Origin: Deltaproteobacteria bacterium
GTDB lineage: Bacteria; Myxococcota_A; UBA9160; UBA6930
DNA length: 64,000 nt
NCBI GenBank assembly: GCA_016875395.1
Contig: VGRF01000002.1
Coordinates: forward strand, 124,001 to 188,000
Direction: 5' to 3'
Position numbers and translations under genes: made by a program. Numbering within the stretch: the first letter of the stretch is position 1; every line of letters starts with the position of its first letter. A model generated the notes under the pieces. That model had not been told where the DNA came from. It saw only the letters and a list, made by a program, of their open reading frames with translations, and did no database searches. Shown here piece by piece: positions 47,805 through 56,973 of this stretch.

Positions 47805-50800
47805 TCAAAAGAGCGGCCCGAACACTACGGTCTGACTCGCCGCTCCGCTCGTCAGCCGCGCGATCACGAACTTCCCGCTCACGGTCGTCCCCGCCGGCAG
47901 CCTCGCGCGGAGCTTCACCTTCTTCGTCTTGCCCGCCTTGAGCGCGGGTGCCGAGCCTCCCCCGATCGCGGCGTCGCCCGGGTCCCACGAGTTGTCGTTC
48001 GAGAGATGGAAGCTGACTTGCGCAGGCGCCGAGACGCCCGCGATGACGTTGCGCACGAGCAGCTTGCCTTTGAGCTTGCACACCTGCGTCGACAACTTGC
48101 ACTTGCTCGTGAGGTTCGCCCAAGTCGCTTGCAGGTCGGGGATCAGCGCTTGCTGCGAGATCTGCAGTGACAGCGCCCCGTTCGCTCCGTTCCAACCGTC
48201 GACCGCGATCGCGTAGGTCGTGCCGGCATTCGCGCGGAAGGAGACGGCGCTCTGCAGAGAGCTCAGGTCGACGTCGTCGTTCGAGGCGACGTGCGTGAGC
48301 GCAGCGATGTCCGTTCCCGTGTACACGCCGAGGAGTGTGTCGAAGACGCTGCCGGCGGTGTCGATGACGACATCCCCCGTGACCGGCGCAGTCCACGACC
48401 ACCACAGCGAAACGCCGCCCGGTTGCCCTGCGTGAAGCGGCTCGCCGCTCTCCTTGGTGGCGGACGCGTTGTTCGCACTCGTGCTGGTGTTCTGTCCCGT
48501 GAGCGTGATGCGACTCGCGAAAGCGTCGTTGCTCGGCGCCAGCGGCGGGACGAGATCGTCCCACCACAGGTCGTAGGAGTTGCCCGCCCCTCCGCCGACG
48601 TACGGGTAGGCGACGACCACGAGGAAGTAGGTCCCGCCGCCTGCCGGCACGACCATGTCGATCTCCTCGCGATCTGCCGTCGAGGCCGAGGACGCCAGAA
48701 TCTGGCCGGCCGCGTTCTCGAGGAACAAGTCGATGTTGCCCTCGCTGTTCCGGAGCTGAAGAGTCGCGACGACGCGCTCCTGTCCGGGCGAGACGTCGAT
48801 GCGGTAGTAGTCGTCGTCGAGCTGGACGCCGGGCCCGTCGAGCGACGAGAGCCAGAAGCCTTCCCACGAGACACCGCCGTTGTCCCATGCCTCGGCGTAG
48901 TCGTCGTTCTCCTCGTACGCGTCGTCGGTGCTTCCGCCGAGCGGCGTCACCGTGAGCTGGATGTCGTATGCCGCGATCTCGTCGTCGTTGCCGAACTCGT
49001 CGACGAGCACGTAATAAGTACCGGGCTGCAGCGCGTCGCCGCCCGCCTGCGTGCGCTCGATGCGCGAGTAGAGGCCTGCGCCGCTGTCGTCGTCGTATTC
49101 GAGCGCGCTGAGGTCTTGTGCGAACAGCCACATGCGCGTGTCGTCCACCGAGCCGCCGCCGCTCGTCTCGATCGCGACCTCGGCAGGCTGACTCAGCGAG
49201 AAGCGCGTGTAGTCGCCGTCGTTCGCCGGCCGGAGGCTGTGCGCCTGCGGCGCACCGGGCGCGAGCGGGACGGCCTGCGACGCGGTGTCGTCGGGCTCGT
49301 AGGCGTCCCCGATCGCGTGCGTCACGACTTGGAGCGAAAGGTTGTAGCTCGCGATCGCGGAGTTGTTGCCGAACTCGTCCACGCGCACGTAATAAGTTCC
49401 CGCAGGCAGCGCGTTGTTCTCGGCGCGGCTGCGGTCGATGCGCGAGAACAAGTTGGGCGAGCCGACATCGTCGTTGAACTCGATCTGATTCAGGTTGGCG
49501 TCGTAGAGCCACATGCGTGTGTCGTCGCCCGCGGCCCCGGACGTTTCGATCACGACGTCCGCGCCGCCGAAGAGCGTGAAGCGCGCGTAGTCGACGTCGC
49601 TTGCGGGCACGATGCTGTGCGACTGCTGCGAGCCCGGCGCGATCGTGCGCGCAGCGGCCGGCGTGTCGTCCGGCTCGAAGCTGTCCGCGCCGAAGCCGCC
49701 CGCCGGCGCGTAGAGCGCGCGAATTCCCGCGATGTCGTCGGATGCGAGGTCGGTCCAGACTCCGCCGCCGTAATGCGGATACATCACGGCGCCGGGATCG
49801 GCGGAGTGGCCGAGCCCGAGCGCGTGGCCGAGCTCGTGCAGTGCGACCGAGTAGACGTCCATGCCCGGCCCGTGCGTCCAGAGCTCGTCCTCGTCGAAGT
49901 GCATGTCGCCGGCGATCGGCTCCGGGTTCGGCGGCGACGGGAAGTACGCATGCGCGAGGACGCCGAACGGACCGTCGAACGGATTCGGGTCTCCGTGACT
50001 GCCACTCGCCCAGAGAATGTCGAGCGAGCGCGGGCGACCGCTCGAAGGCGCCTGCGACCAGGTGATCGCGGCATAGGCGCTCCACGTGTTCATCGCGCGC
50101 AACACTTCGGCCTGCTCGTTCGCGACGTCGGGCGTGCCGTTCAGGAAGATGTAGGACAGCGACGCACTGCCGAGGCCGAAGCCGTCCCAGCCGTTGCCGT
50201 TGGCGACGTAGTTCGCGACGGGGCCCTGCTCGGTGATCGCACCGGGGCACGTGTGCAGCGGCTGCATCGTCTCCACCGCCTTCGACGCGGGGTAGACGAA
50301 GCTGACTTCGTCGAGGCCAGCGAGCGCGTGGAGGCGGCTCGACTCGATCTCCACGAGCAGCGTGTTGCCGGTCAGGTGCGCGTGATGAATCGCGCGCCCG
50401 CCGGCGCGCTTCACTGCGATGTCCGCGGCCGCCCGCTTCACACCGGGGAAGACATCGACGAGCACGCGCAACTTCTCGGGAACGGGCTTCTTCGGGACCG
50501 CGAGTTTGTCCGAGGCCCTCAGCTTCCCGGCCCAGCGGACCGCCGGAACGACAGTGGGTTCGAAACCCGCCGGCACGTACGCCGAGACCGCATTGCGCGG
50601 CACGAACTCGAGCACCCGAACGCCACTCTTCTCGAGCGCGGCGATGCCCTCCTTCATGCGACCCTGCTCGAACTGGATCAGCAGGTGACGCGCAGCTTCA
50701 CGCGCGCCGAGCGCCGCAGCCTTCGATGCGGGCGGCGGCACGAACGTGCGCGCCTTCAGCAGCAGCTCGTTCGGATCGGGGCTCGGCGCCTGCGCTGCCG

Positions 50801-50876
50801 CGAGAGCTGGCGTGAGCAAGAGCGCGAGGACGAGCGTTCGTGAGTGGGTGCGCACGGACAGCGAGGTGAACGCCAC
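47805..50876 (-). CDS. Secreted matrixin-type metalloprotease with three PPC domains
   Basis: A zinc endopeptidase exported through the inner membrane, about 1023 residues. The signal peptide is RTLVLALLLTPALAAAQA. Two I9-like inhibitory prodomain units follow (about 55-205). The catalytic domain holds HELGHALGLGHS (about 347-358) with Met-turn GAVMYPHY. Three bacterial pre-peptidase C-terminal domains begin YEPDDTPAAA, YEPDDTASQA and YEENDDYAEA. Then come a NDAFASRITLTG beta domain and a C-terminal domain with LTSKCKLSTQVCKLKGKLLV. GTG 50876 has GGAGG five bases upstream; TTG 50909 and GTG 50855 are alternatives. It lies 47 bases upstream of its broken paralogue in the same direction. Confidence 0.9.
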   Translation of the reverse strand: MAFTSLSVRTHSRTLVLALLLTPALAAAQAPSPDPNELLLKARTFVPPPASKAAALGAREAARHLLIQFEQGRMKEGIAALEKSGVRVLEFVPRNAVSAYVPAGFEPTVVPAVRWAGKLRASDKLAVPKKPVPEKLRVLVDVFPGVKRAAADIAVKRAGGRAIHHAHLTGNTLLVEIESSRLHALAGLDEVSFVYPASKAVETMQPLHTCPGAITEQGPVANYVANGNGWDGFGLGSASLSYIFLNGTPDVANEQAEVLRAMNTWSAYAAITWSQAPSSGRPRSLDILWASGSHGDPNPFDGPFGVLAHAYFPSPPNPEPIAGDMHFDEDELWTHGPGMDVYSVALHELGHALGLGHSADPGAVMYPHYGGGVWTDLASDDIAGIRALYAPAGGFGADSFEPDDTPAAARTIAPGSQQSHSIVPASDVDYARFTLFGGADVVIETSGAAGDDTRMWLYDANLNQIEFNDDVGSPNLFSRIDRSRAENNALPAGTYYVRVDEFGNNSAIASYNLSLQVVTHAIGDAYEPDDTASQAVPLAPGAPQAHSLRPANDGDYTRFSLSQPAEVAIETSGGGSVDDTRMWLFAQDLSALEYDDDSGAGLYSRIERTQAGGDALQPGTYYVLVDEFGNDDEIAAYDIQLTVTPLGGSTDDAYEENDDYAEAWDNGGVSWEGFWLSSLDGPGVQLDDDYYRIDVSPGQERVVATLQLRNSEGNIDLFLENAAGQILASSASTADREEIDMVVPAGGGTYFLVVVAYPYVGGGAGNSYDLWWDDLVPPLAPSNDAFASRITLTGQNTSTSANNASATKESGEPLHAGQPGGVSLWWSWTAPVTGDVVIDTAGSVFDTLLGVYTGTDIAALTHVASNDDVDLSSLQSAVSFRANAGTTYAIAVDGWNGANGALSLQISQQALIPDLQATWANLTSKCKLSTQVCKLKGKLLVRNVIAGVSAPAQVSFHLSNDNSWDPGDAAIGGGSAPALKAGKTKKVKLRARLPAGTTVSGKFVIARLTSGAASQTVVFGPLF

Positions 50877-50968
50877 AGCGGCCTCCGGTGGAGAACGCGC
50901 CTCTCGCAATCAGTTTATGACGCCGGCGGGGGCGCCGGGTGAGAGATCGTTCACAGGGCGGGGCGGAC

Positions 50969-51487
50969 TCAGTCCCGCTGACCGCGACTCGGGATCTTGC
51001 GCATCGCAAGCGAGAGGCCGAGCGCGGTGGCGAGCGTGCACGCGACGAATGCGATCAGCAGCGCAACGAATGGGCCCTGCGCGAGGCGCGGCGGAGCGTG
51101 CGTGTTCGCGTCGACCAGGAGCGCGTGCATGGCGCCGAAGAACAGCGCGGCAGCGCCCGCCACGAAGTAGCCCGCCAAGGCGAGCCGCCGGAACAGCGTG
51201 TCCCTGAGCTCCGGCGTGAGCCACAGCTCGCGGTGCGGAACGTTCACGAAGCGGCTGAAGCGACGCGGAAGCCACGTGAACGCGCTCACCAGCACGAGCG
51301 GCAGCAGCGCGCTGAAGGCGACGAAGAAGACTCCGTACACGCGCCGCGTCATGAAGCCCTGCGCGGCGCCGCCGGCGCCGAAGTTCGAGGCCACGACCTC
51401 GGGCAAGCCTGCGAGTGAGCTCACGACGTAGGCGAGGCTCGCGGCCCAGGCCAAGGCGAACAGGTTGCGCGCCGTCTCGACTCGCAT
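50969..51487 (-). CDS. Integral membrane protein with DUF1648-like N-terminus
   Basis: A 172-residue protein with four predicted membrane helices. The LPEVVASNFGAGGAAQGFMTRRVYGVFF stretch after helix 1 resembles DUF1648, a module of SdpI-type immunity and signal-transduction proteins. LWLTPELRDTLFRRLALAGYFVAG follows. Function is unknown. It lies downstream of the lut genes with only 18 bases between and may be their last operon member. Confidence 0.75.
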   Translation of the reverse strand: MRVETARNLFALAWAASLAYVVSSLAGLPEVVASNFGAGGAAQGFMTRRVYGVFFVAFSALLPLVLVSAFTWLPRRFSRFVNVPHRELWLTPELRDTLFRRLALAGYFVAGAAALFFGAMHALLVDANTHAPPRLAQGPFVALLIAFVACTLATALGLSLAMRKIPSRGQRD

Positions 51488-51505
51488 GCTCTTCTCCCCG
51501 CGCTG

Positions 51506-52090
51506 TCATCGCACGAGCACGACCGTGCACGAACATGGCCCATGTGCGCCGAGCACGAGCGCCTGCTCGATGTCGGCGGTCTTCGACGGGCCCGCGAGGA
51601 ACCAGCCGAACGCGTGCGCTGAGGGCGAGATGCGCGCGTACGCGTCGTGCAGCGAGCCCACGAGCGCGGCTTCGTCCACCACGAGCACGAGCTGCTCCGC
51701 GAGCAGCGCGGCTGCACGCTCCAGCGGTGAGCGCGGCGCGTGCCACAGCGCGCCGTTCTCGGCGACGGCGAGGGCGCCGCGCAGCACCGCGACGTCGAGC
51801 GCCGCGAGCTCGTGCGGCTCGCGAGCTGTCAGGGCGCAGCCGCGCGCAGCCAGCTCGGGCAGCTCGCTCCACACGTGCGCCGCGCTCGCGCTGAGGCGCG
51901 CGAGCTCGCTGCCGAGTGCGCTCGCTGCGCAGCGCACGAGCTCTCCGCCCGCCGCAGCGAGGCTCGCGCCGAACGTCTCGGCGCTCGCGTCGAGGCGCGG
52001 CGCGGCGTAGGCGGCGCGAGGCGAACTCGGCCGCGCTGCGGATGCCGCGCGCATCGCGGCGAAGATCGCAGCGCGGCTCGCGTCACTCAC
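51506..52090 (-). CDS. lutC: Lactate utilisation protein C (LUD domain)
   Basis: A 194-residue LUD-domain protein, third partner of the LutABC L-lactate oxidising complex. The core fold is recognisable: ALAVAENGALWHAP, LLAEQLVLVVDEAALVGSLHDAYARI, and GPSKTADIEQALVLGAHGPCSCTVVLV at the end, typical of LutC/YkgG. The N-terminal part is Ala-rich and diverged. GTG 52090 overlaps the lutB stop by eight bases. Confidence 0.9.
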   Translation of the reverse strand: MSDASRAAIFAAMRAASAARPSSPRAAYAAPRLDASAETFGASLAAAGGELVRCAASALGSELARLSASAAHVWSELPELAARGCALTAREPHELAALDVAVLRGALAVAENGALWHAPRSPLERAAALLAEQLVLVVDEAALVGSLHDAYARISPSAHAFGWFLAGPSKTADIEQALVLGAHGPCSCTVVLVR

Positions 52091-53453
52091 GCTCGCGGCT
52101 CCGCTTTTCGTACAGCGCGCGGAAGCTCTCGCGCGGCAGCGGCGGCAGCTCGCGCCCGCGCGTCCAGGGCGCAGCGATGTGCGCGGCGGCGCCGGGCAGC
52201 GCGCGCCCAAGAGCTCGCGCGAGCGCGCCCGCCGCCGCGAACAGCGCGGGCCGCTCGAGCACGAAGCGCGCCAGCGACGTCGCGCCGCGCCAGCGCGCGC
52301 CGCGCAGTCCGCGCGCGGTCAGCTCGCCGCGCCACGTCAGCAGCTGGTGGTGCAGGGGGACGCGCACGGGGCACACCTCGCTGCACGAGCCGCACAGGCT
52401 GCACGCGTGCGGCAGGCTCGCGTGCGCTGCGGCGTCGCGCGCCGGTGCGAGCACCGAGCCGATCGGCCCGGCGACCGCCACCTGATAACTGTGACCGCCG
52501 CTGCGGCGATACACCGGACACGTGTTGAGGCACGCGGCGCAGCGGATGCACGCGAGCGCCTCCCAGAACGACGGATGCGCGAGCAGGCGCGAGCGCCCGT
52601 TGTCGACCACGACGATGTGCTGCTCGCGATCCGGTGCGAGGGGCCCGTGGTAGTGCGAGGTGTAGACCGAGAGCGCCTGCCCCGTCGCCGAGCGCGCGAG
52701 CAGGCGTAGGAACACGGGCAGGTCGGCGATGCGCGGCACGATCTTTTCGAGCCCGACGCTCGCGATGTGCAGCTTCGGCAGCGTCGTGCCGAGGTCGGCG
52801 TTGCCCTCGTTCGTGACGACGACGAAGCCGCCGCTCTCGGCTACCGCGAAGTTCACGCCCGTGATGCCCGCCTGCGCCGCGAGGAGGCGTGCGCGCAGAT
52901 CGCGGCGCGCGACGCGCGTGAGCTCCGTCGGATCGCTGAGTCCCGGCGCGCTGCCCATCTCGCGCGCGAACAGCTCGCCGATCTCCTCCTTCTTGAGGTG
53001 GATCGCCGGCATCACGATGTGGCTCGGCGGCTCGCGGCGCAGCTGCACGATGCGTTCGCCCAGATCGGTGTCGATCACCTCGACGCCGTGCGCCTCGAGG
53101 TGCTCGTTGAGCGCGCACTCCTCGGTGAGCATCGACTTGCTCTTCACGACGCGCGTCGCGCCGTGCCTCCGTAACAACTCGAGCACGATCGCGTCGTGCT
53201 CCGCGGCGTCGCGCGCCCAGTGCACGACGGCGCCGCGCTGCTTCGCGTTCGCCTCGAACTGCTCCCACAGCGCGGGCAAGCGCGCGAGCGCATCGCGCTT
53301 GATCGCGGCGGCTTCGTCGCGCAGCGCCTCCCAGTCGGGCACGGAGTCCGCGGCGCGATCGCGCTTCGTGCGCACGAACCAGAGCGCTTGGTCGTGCCAT
53401 GTCGTGCGAGTGGAGTCGGCCACGAACGCGGACGCGCGCTGTGCGTGGCTCAC
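52083..53453 (-). CDS. lutB: Lactate utilisation iron-sulfur protein B
   Basis: A 456-residue fusion of an LUD domain and a ferredoxin domain, electron-transfer subunit of the LutABC lactate dehydrogenase. KSKSMLTEECALNEHLE, HIVMPAIHLKKEEIGELF and FAVAESGGFVVVTNEGNA mark the LUD part. The two [4Fe-4S] sites are CIRCAACLNTCPVYR and CSLCGSCSEVCPVRVP. GTG 53453 overlaps the lutA stop by four bases. Expected reaction: L-lactate to pyruvate, with electrons passed to the quinone pool. Confidence 0.95.
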   Translation of the reverse strand: MSHAQRASAFVADSTRTTWHDQALWFVRTKRDRAADSVPDWEALRDEAAAIKRDALARLPALWEQFEANAKQRGAVVHWARDAAEHDAIVLELLRRHGATRVVKSKSMLTEECALNEHLEAHGVEVIDTDLGERIVQLRREPPSHIVMPAIHLKKEEIGELFAREMGSAPGLSDPTELTRVARRDLRARLLAAQAGITGVNFAVAESGGFVVVTNEGNADLGTTLPKLHIASVGLEKIVPRIADLPVFLRLLARSATGQALSVYTSHYHGPLAPDREQHIVVVDNGRSRLLAHPSFWEALACIRCAACLNTCPVYRRSGGHSYQVAVAGPIGSVLAPARDAAAHASLPHACSLCGSCSEVCPVRVPLHHQLLTWRGELTARGLRGARWRGATSLARFVLERPALFAAAGALARALGRALPGAAAHIAAPWTRGRELPPLPRESFRALYEKRSRERE

Positions 53454-54193
53454 GGTTGCGCGCGCCCCGCGAGGATCTCCGCGACGTGGTGCACGCGCAG
53501 CGGCAGCGCGCGGCGCCTTGCCACGCCTTCGAGATGCATCAGGCACGAGATGTCCGTCGAGGTCACGACCTCGGCGCGCGCGGCCGCGTGATCCGCGAGC
53601 CGGTCGAGCGCCATGCGGCACGACACGGCTTCTTCTTCCACTGCGAACACGCCGCCGAAGCCGCAGCACTCGTCGGCGCGCGCGAGCGGGGTGAGCTCGA
53701 CGCCAGGCACGCGCAGGAGCAACTCGCGCGCAGGATCGCTGCGCGGCGCCGCGCGCGACTCGCTGGGCGCGCCGAGGCGCAGCTCGCGCAGTGCGTGGCA
53801 GCTCGCGTGCAGGGCGACTCGACGCGGGAACGCGGGGGCGCTCGGCGCGATGCCGCGCGCGTGGAGGAACTCGCACAGCTCGAACACGCGCGGAGCGAGC
53901 GCGCGCGCTTCCTGCGCGGGGAAGAGGTGCGCGAGATGGCTGCGCAGCGTCGCCGCGCAGCTGCCCGACGGCGCGACCACCGCCTCGAAGCGCGCGAACA
54001 CGCGCACGAAGCGCTCGGCGAGCTTCGCCGCTTCCATGGGCGCGCCTGCCGTCAGCAGCGGTTGGCCGCAGCAGGTTTGCTCCCGCGGAAACTCGACGCT
54101 GCAGCCGCCGCGCTCCAGCAAGTCGAGCGCCGCGAGCCCGACTTCGGGCCGCAGCTGGTCGACATAACAAGGCACGAACAGGGCGACGCGCAC
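53450..54193 (-). CDS. lutA: Lactate utilisation protein A (CCG-domain, GlcF-like)
   Basis: A 247-residue protein with two CCG cysteine-rich domains, as in LutA/YkgE and HdrB. The sites are REQTCCGQPLL and DECCGFGGVF, with further cysteines in VPCYVD, SGSCAA and ASCHAL. The start GTG 54193 is the first codon of the operon lutA-lutB-lutC. It is divergent from the beta-barrel gene at 54249. No GntR/LldR regulator is adjacent. Confidence 0.93.
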   Translation of the reverse strand: MRVALFVPCYVDQLRPEVGLAALDLLERGGCSVEFPREQTCCGQPLLTAGAPMEAAKLAERFVRVFARFEAVVAPSGSCAATLRSHLAHLFPAQEARALAPRVFELCEFLHARGIAPSAPAFPRRVALHASCHALRELRLGAPSESRAAPRSDPARELLLRVPGVELTPLARADECCGFGGVFAVEEEAVSCRMALDRLADHAAARAEVVTSTDISCLMHLEGVARRRALPLRVHHVAEILAGRAQP

Positions 54194-54248
54194 GGCGTCA
54201 CGCTAGCCCGGCGCGGCTACGGCGTATGCTGCGCGAAGCGAGGTGTGC

Positions 54249-55148
54249 ATGCGCAGGCCGTGCGCGCTGACGACGATTGCGCTGATGGTTCTCGTGCAGA
54301 GAGCGCGCGCCGAGGATCGAGCGTGGACCGACGGCTTGCGCGCGCGACTCTCCGTCGACGGTGTTCACAGCGTCGACTACGGCGCCGCCGAGGTGAGCTT
54401 CGTGCGCGCGCACGGGCTCGTCTCGCTCGAAGGCCCGCTCTCGGACGACTGGGTCGGCGCGGCCTCCTGGTCGCTCGAGTACGAAGGGCCGCGCTACGAG
54501 GACGAAGGGGCATTTCTGCCGGGCGGCGCGGCGCCGCGCGACCTCGTCGAGTCGACCTTTCGCATCGGCGCGCGCCGCCGCGTGACCGATCATTGGTGGC
54601 TCGGCGCGCAGCCGTATCTGTCGGCCAAGCTCGAAGTGGGCGCCGACCTCGAGGATGGGCTGAAGGGCGGCAGCGTGTTCGTGGTCGGCTACACGCACAG
54701 CGACGACCTCGAGATCCTCGCCGGCATAAAGCTCGGCACGAAGCTCGATCGCAGCGGCGCCTTCGTGTGGCCGTACCTGCGCGTGCGCTGGCAGATTCGC
54801 GACGACCTGCAGCTGCGCCTCGACAGCGCGACGCTGCGCCTCGCGTACGAGCTCAGCGACGACCTCGACCTGATCGCGTTCGCCGGCGGGCGCACCGATC
54901 GCTACCGCCTCGATGCGAGCGACGGGCCCGCCGTCGGTCCGGCGCCCGCGACGTTCAGCCTCACCGAGATTTCCGCGGGAGCCGGCGCCCGCGTTCAGCT
55001 GAGCCCGCGCGTGCGGCTCGCCGCGAACGCGGGCCTCTCGTTCTGGCAGCGCATTCGCATCGCCGATCGCGACGCCGATCGCCTCGCAAGCCGCTCGACG
55101 CACGATCCGGCGCCGTTCCTCACGCTCCAGCTGGAGTCGCGCTTCTAA
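54249..55148 (+). CDS. Predicted outer-membrane beta-barrel protein (DUF6268/porin-like)
   Basis: A 299-residue exported protein with a signal peptide ending RARAED. The mature part is made of alternating amphipathic strands (WSLEYEGPRYEDEGAF, AFVWPYLRVRWQIRDDLQLRL, LIAFAGGRTDRYRL) and ends LTLQLESRF, a C-terminal phenylalanine as required for Bam-dependent outer-membrane proteins. Two in-frame starts exist, GTG 54243 and ATG 54249; I chose ATG. The TAA stop lies inside TAACAA. The role is unknown. Confidence 0.75.
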   Translation: MRRPCALTTIALMVLVQRARAEDRAWTDGLRARLSVDGVHSVDYGAAEVSFVRAHGLVSLEGPLSDDWVGAASWSLEYEGPRYEDEGAFLPGGAAPRDLVESTFRIGARRRVTDHWWLGAQPYLSAKLEVGADLEDGLKGGSVFVVGYTHSDDLEILAGIKLGTKLDRSGAFVWPYLRVRWQIRDDLQLRLDSATLRLAYELSDDLDLIAFAGGRTDRYRLDASDGPAVGPAPATFSLTEISAGAGARVQLSPRVRLAANAGLSFWQRIRIADRDADRLASRSTHDPAPFLTLQLESRF

Positions 55149-55250
55149 CAAGCCGAGCGCGGCGGCCGGTCGTCGCAGCGCGGCAGCGGAGCCGATACCC
55201 TGCCGCCCTTCGCGACACCCACACGAAGCGGGGTTGCAGGAGCGCAGCGC

Positions 55251-55865
55251 TTGCTCGTACTCGGCCTCACAGGCGGAATCGCTTCCGGCAAGTCGACGGT
55301 CGCGAAGCACCTCGCGCAGCGCGGCGCGCGCGTCATCGACGCGGACAAGCTCGGTCACCGCGCCTACGAGCCCGGCACGCAGGCGCATCGCGAGGTGATC
55401 GCCGCGTTCGGCCCCGAGGTGCGCGCGGCGGACGGCACGATCGATCGCGCGGCGCTCGGCGCGCGCGTGTTCGGCAAGCCCGCCGAGCTGAAGCGCCTCA
55501 CCGACATCGTGTGGCCCGAGATTCGGCGCCTTGCGGAGAAGGAGATCGCGGCCATCCGCGCGAGCGACGCGCGCGCGGTGGTCGTGCTCGAGGCGGCGGT
55601 GCTGTTCGAGGCGGGCTGGGAGCCGCTCGTCGACGAGATCTGGGTCGCCGTCGTGGAGCGCGCGGTCGCGGTCGCGCGCGCGGTCGCGCGCGGCGGCCTG
55701 AGCGCGGCGCAGGTCGAAGCGCGCATCGACTCGCAGCTCGGGAACGGCGAGCGCAAGAAGCGCGCGCACGTCGTGCTCGACAACTCCGGCGACGAGGCCG
55801 CGCTCGTGCTTCAGCTCGATGCGCAGTGGCCGCGCGTCGCGGAAGCGGCGAGGGCGCGCGCGTGA
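55251..55865 (+). CDS. coaE: Dephospho-CoA kinase
   Basis: Last step of coenzyme A synthesis, cytosolic, 204 residues. P-loop VLGLTGGIASGKSTVAKHLA, the DADKLGHRAYEPGT substrate motif and the LIVLEAAVLFEAGW-like VVVLEAAVLFEAGWE lid region are canonical, and HVVLDNSGDEAAL closes the fold. The start is TTG 55251, supported by AGGAG eight bases upstream. The stop overlaps the PHP gene GTG by four bases. Confidence 0.94.
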   Translation: MLVLGLTGGIASGKSTVAKHLAQRGARVIDADKLGHRAYEPGTQAHREVIAAFGPEVRAADGTIDRAALGARVFGKPAELKRLTDIVWPEIRRLAEKEIAAIRASDARAVVVLEAAVLFEAGWEPLVDEIWVAVVERAVAVARAVARGGLSAAQVEARIDSQLGNGERKKRAHVVLDNSGDEAALVLQLDAQWPRVAEAARARA

Positions 55866-56497
55866 TCCTCGATCTGCACTCGCACTCGGTGAAGAGCGAC
55901 GACGGCCGCGCGCAGGTCGAGAACTACTGCCTGTGGATCCGCAAGCGCGAGCTGCCGATCGACGGCTTCGTGCTCACCGAGCATCGTCAGTGGGACGGCG
56001 ACTCGGACTACTCCGCGCTCGCGCAGCAGCACGGCCTCACGATCCTGAAGGCGAGCGAGGTCGAGACCGAGTACGGCCACGTGCTGGTGTTCGGCGTGAC
56101 CGACGCGCTGACGCGCGCCTTCGACTTCCGCGACATCCGGCTGCCGCTCGCGCGCGTGCTCGACGAGAGCGAGCGCCACGGCGCCGTCGCGGTGCCGTGT
56201 CATCCGGGCCGCCCGCGCGTGGGAATGTGCGCGCACGCAGAGAAGCTCGGTGTGCCCGCGGGCGTGCGAATCATCGAGACGCTGAACGGCGGCAGCCGCG
56301 GCACCGAGGACGAAGACGCGCGGGCGATGGCCGAGCGCATGGGCTACCTCGGCATCGGCGGCAGCGACGCGCACATCGTCAGCCACATCGGCCGCTGCGC
56401 GACGCGCTTTCCGAGCGCGTTGCGCAGCGAAGGCGAGCTCGTCGAGGCGCTGCGCGCCGGAGAATTCGAGGCGATCTCGTGGAAATCGAAGAGCTGA
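55862..56497 (+). CDS. PHP-domain phosphoesterase
   Basis: A 211-residue metal-dependent PHP protein. Metal-ligand motifs are ILDLHSHSVKSDDG, VLTEHRQWDGDS, CHPGRPRVGM and GGSDAHIVSHIG. The overall pattern is that of stand-alone PHP phosphatases rather than the polymerase-linked form. GTG 55862 overlaps the coaE stop by four bases, and its end overlaps the next gene by 19 bases. The physiological substrate is unknown. Confidence 0.9.
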   Translation: MILDLHSHSVKSDDGRAQVENYCLWIRKRELPIDGFVLTEHRQWDGDSDYSALAQQHGLTILKASEVETEYGHVLVFGVTDALTRAFDFRDIRLPLARVLDESERHGAVAVPCHPGRPRVGMCAHAEKLGVPAGVRIIETLNGGSRGTEDEDARAMAERMGYLGIGGSDAHIVSHIGRCATRFPSALRSEGELVEALRAGEFEAISWKSKS

Positions 56498-56973
56498 AGG
56501 CGAAGTACCTCAACAAGGAGTTCGACGAGAAGGACTTCCCGGTGCGCGCGGAGGCGATGGTCGACTTCGCCGTCTCCGTGGGCGAGACCGCGCCGTACTA
56601 CACCGACCCGTCGCATCCCGACTTTCGCGCGGTGCCGACGTTCCCCGCGCGCTTCCACGGGCGCCGCATGCTGCCTGCCGACTTCCCGAAGATCGGCTTG
56701 CCGCTCGACGGCGGGAAGGCGGTGATGCCGCAGGCGCCGATTCGCGCCGGCGTCACGCTCGTGGGCAAGAGCCACCTGCACGAGATCTACGAGAAGACGG
56801 GCCGCACGGGCCGCATGATCTTCCTGATCTCGCGCATGGAAGTGTTCCACCACGACGGGCACCTCGTGTCGATCGTCGACTCGCGCCAAGTGATTCGGGA
56901 GCGACCGCCGGGTGCGGAGCCGGCGCACGGCTGGGGACCGCCGCCCGGCGGCGACAAGGGGAGCGCGCGATGA
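56479..56973 (+). CDS. MaoC-like dehydratase, N-terminal-type hotdog subunit
   Basis: A 164-residue FAS1-type dehydratase N-domain-like protein. It begins EELKAKYLNKEFDEKDFPVR, contains VPTFPARFHG and VTLVGKSHLHEIYEKTGRTGRMIF, and lacks the full catalytic Asp-His hydratase-2 motif, as expected of the non-catalytic half. GTG 56479 starts inside the PHP gene end; the stop overlaps the partner by four bases. It should pair with the following subunit as a two-chain enoyl-CoA hydratase or (R)-specific dehydratase. Confidence 0.82.
   Translation: MEIEELKAKYLNKEFDEKDFPVRAEAMVDFAVSVGETAPYYTDPSHPDFRAVPTFPARFHGRRMLPADFPKIGLPLDGGKAVMPQAPIRAGVTLVGKSHLHEIYEKTGRTGRMIFLISRMEVFHHDGHLVSIVDSRQVIRERPPGAEPAHGWGPPPGGDKGSAR

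Noticed and set aside
44665-47835. A 1056-codon open frame on the + strand across the matrixin genes
   Set aside because: Composition is Arg/Val/Glu-rich antisense shadow; the minus strand has recognisable protease and PPC domains.
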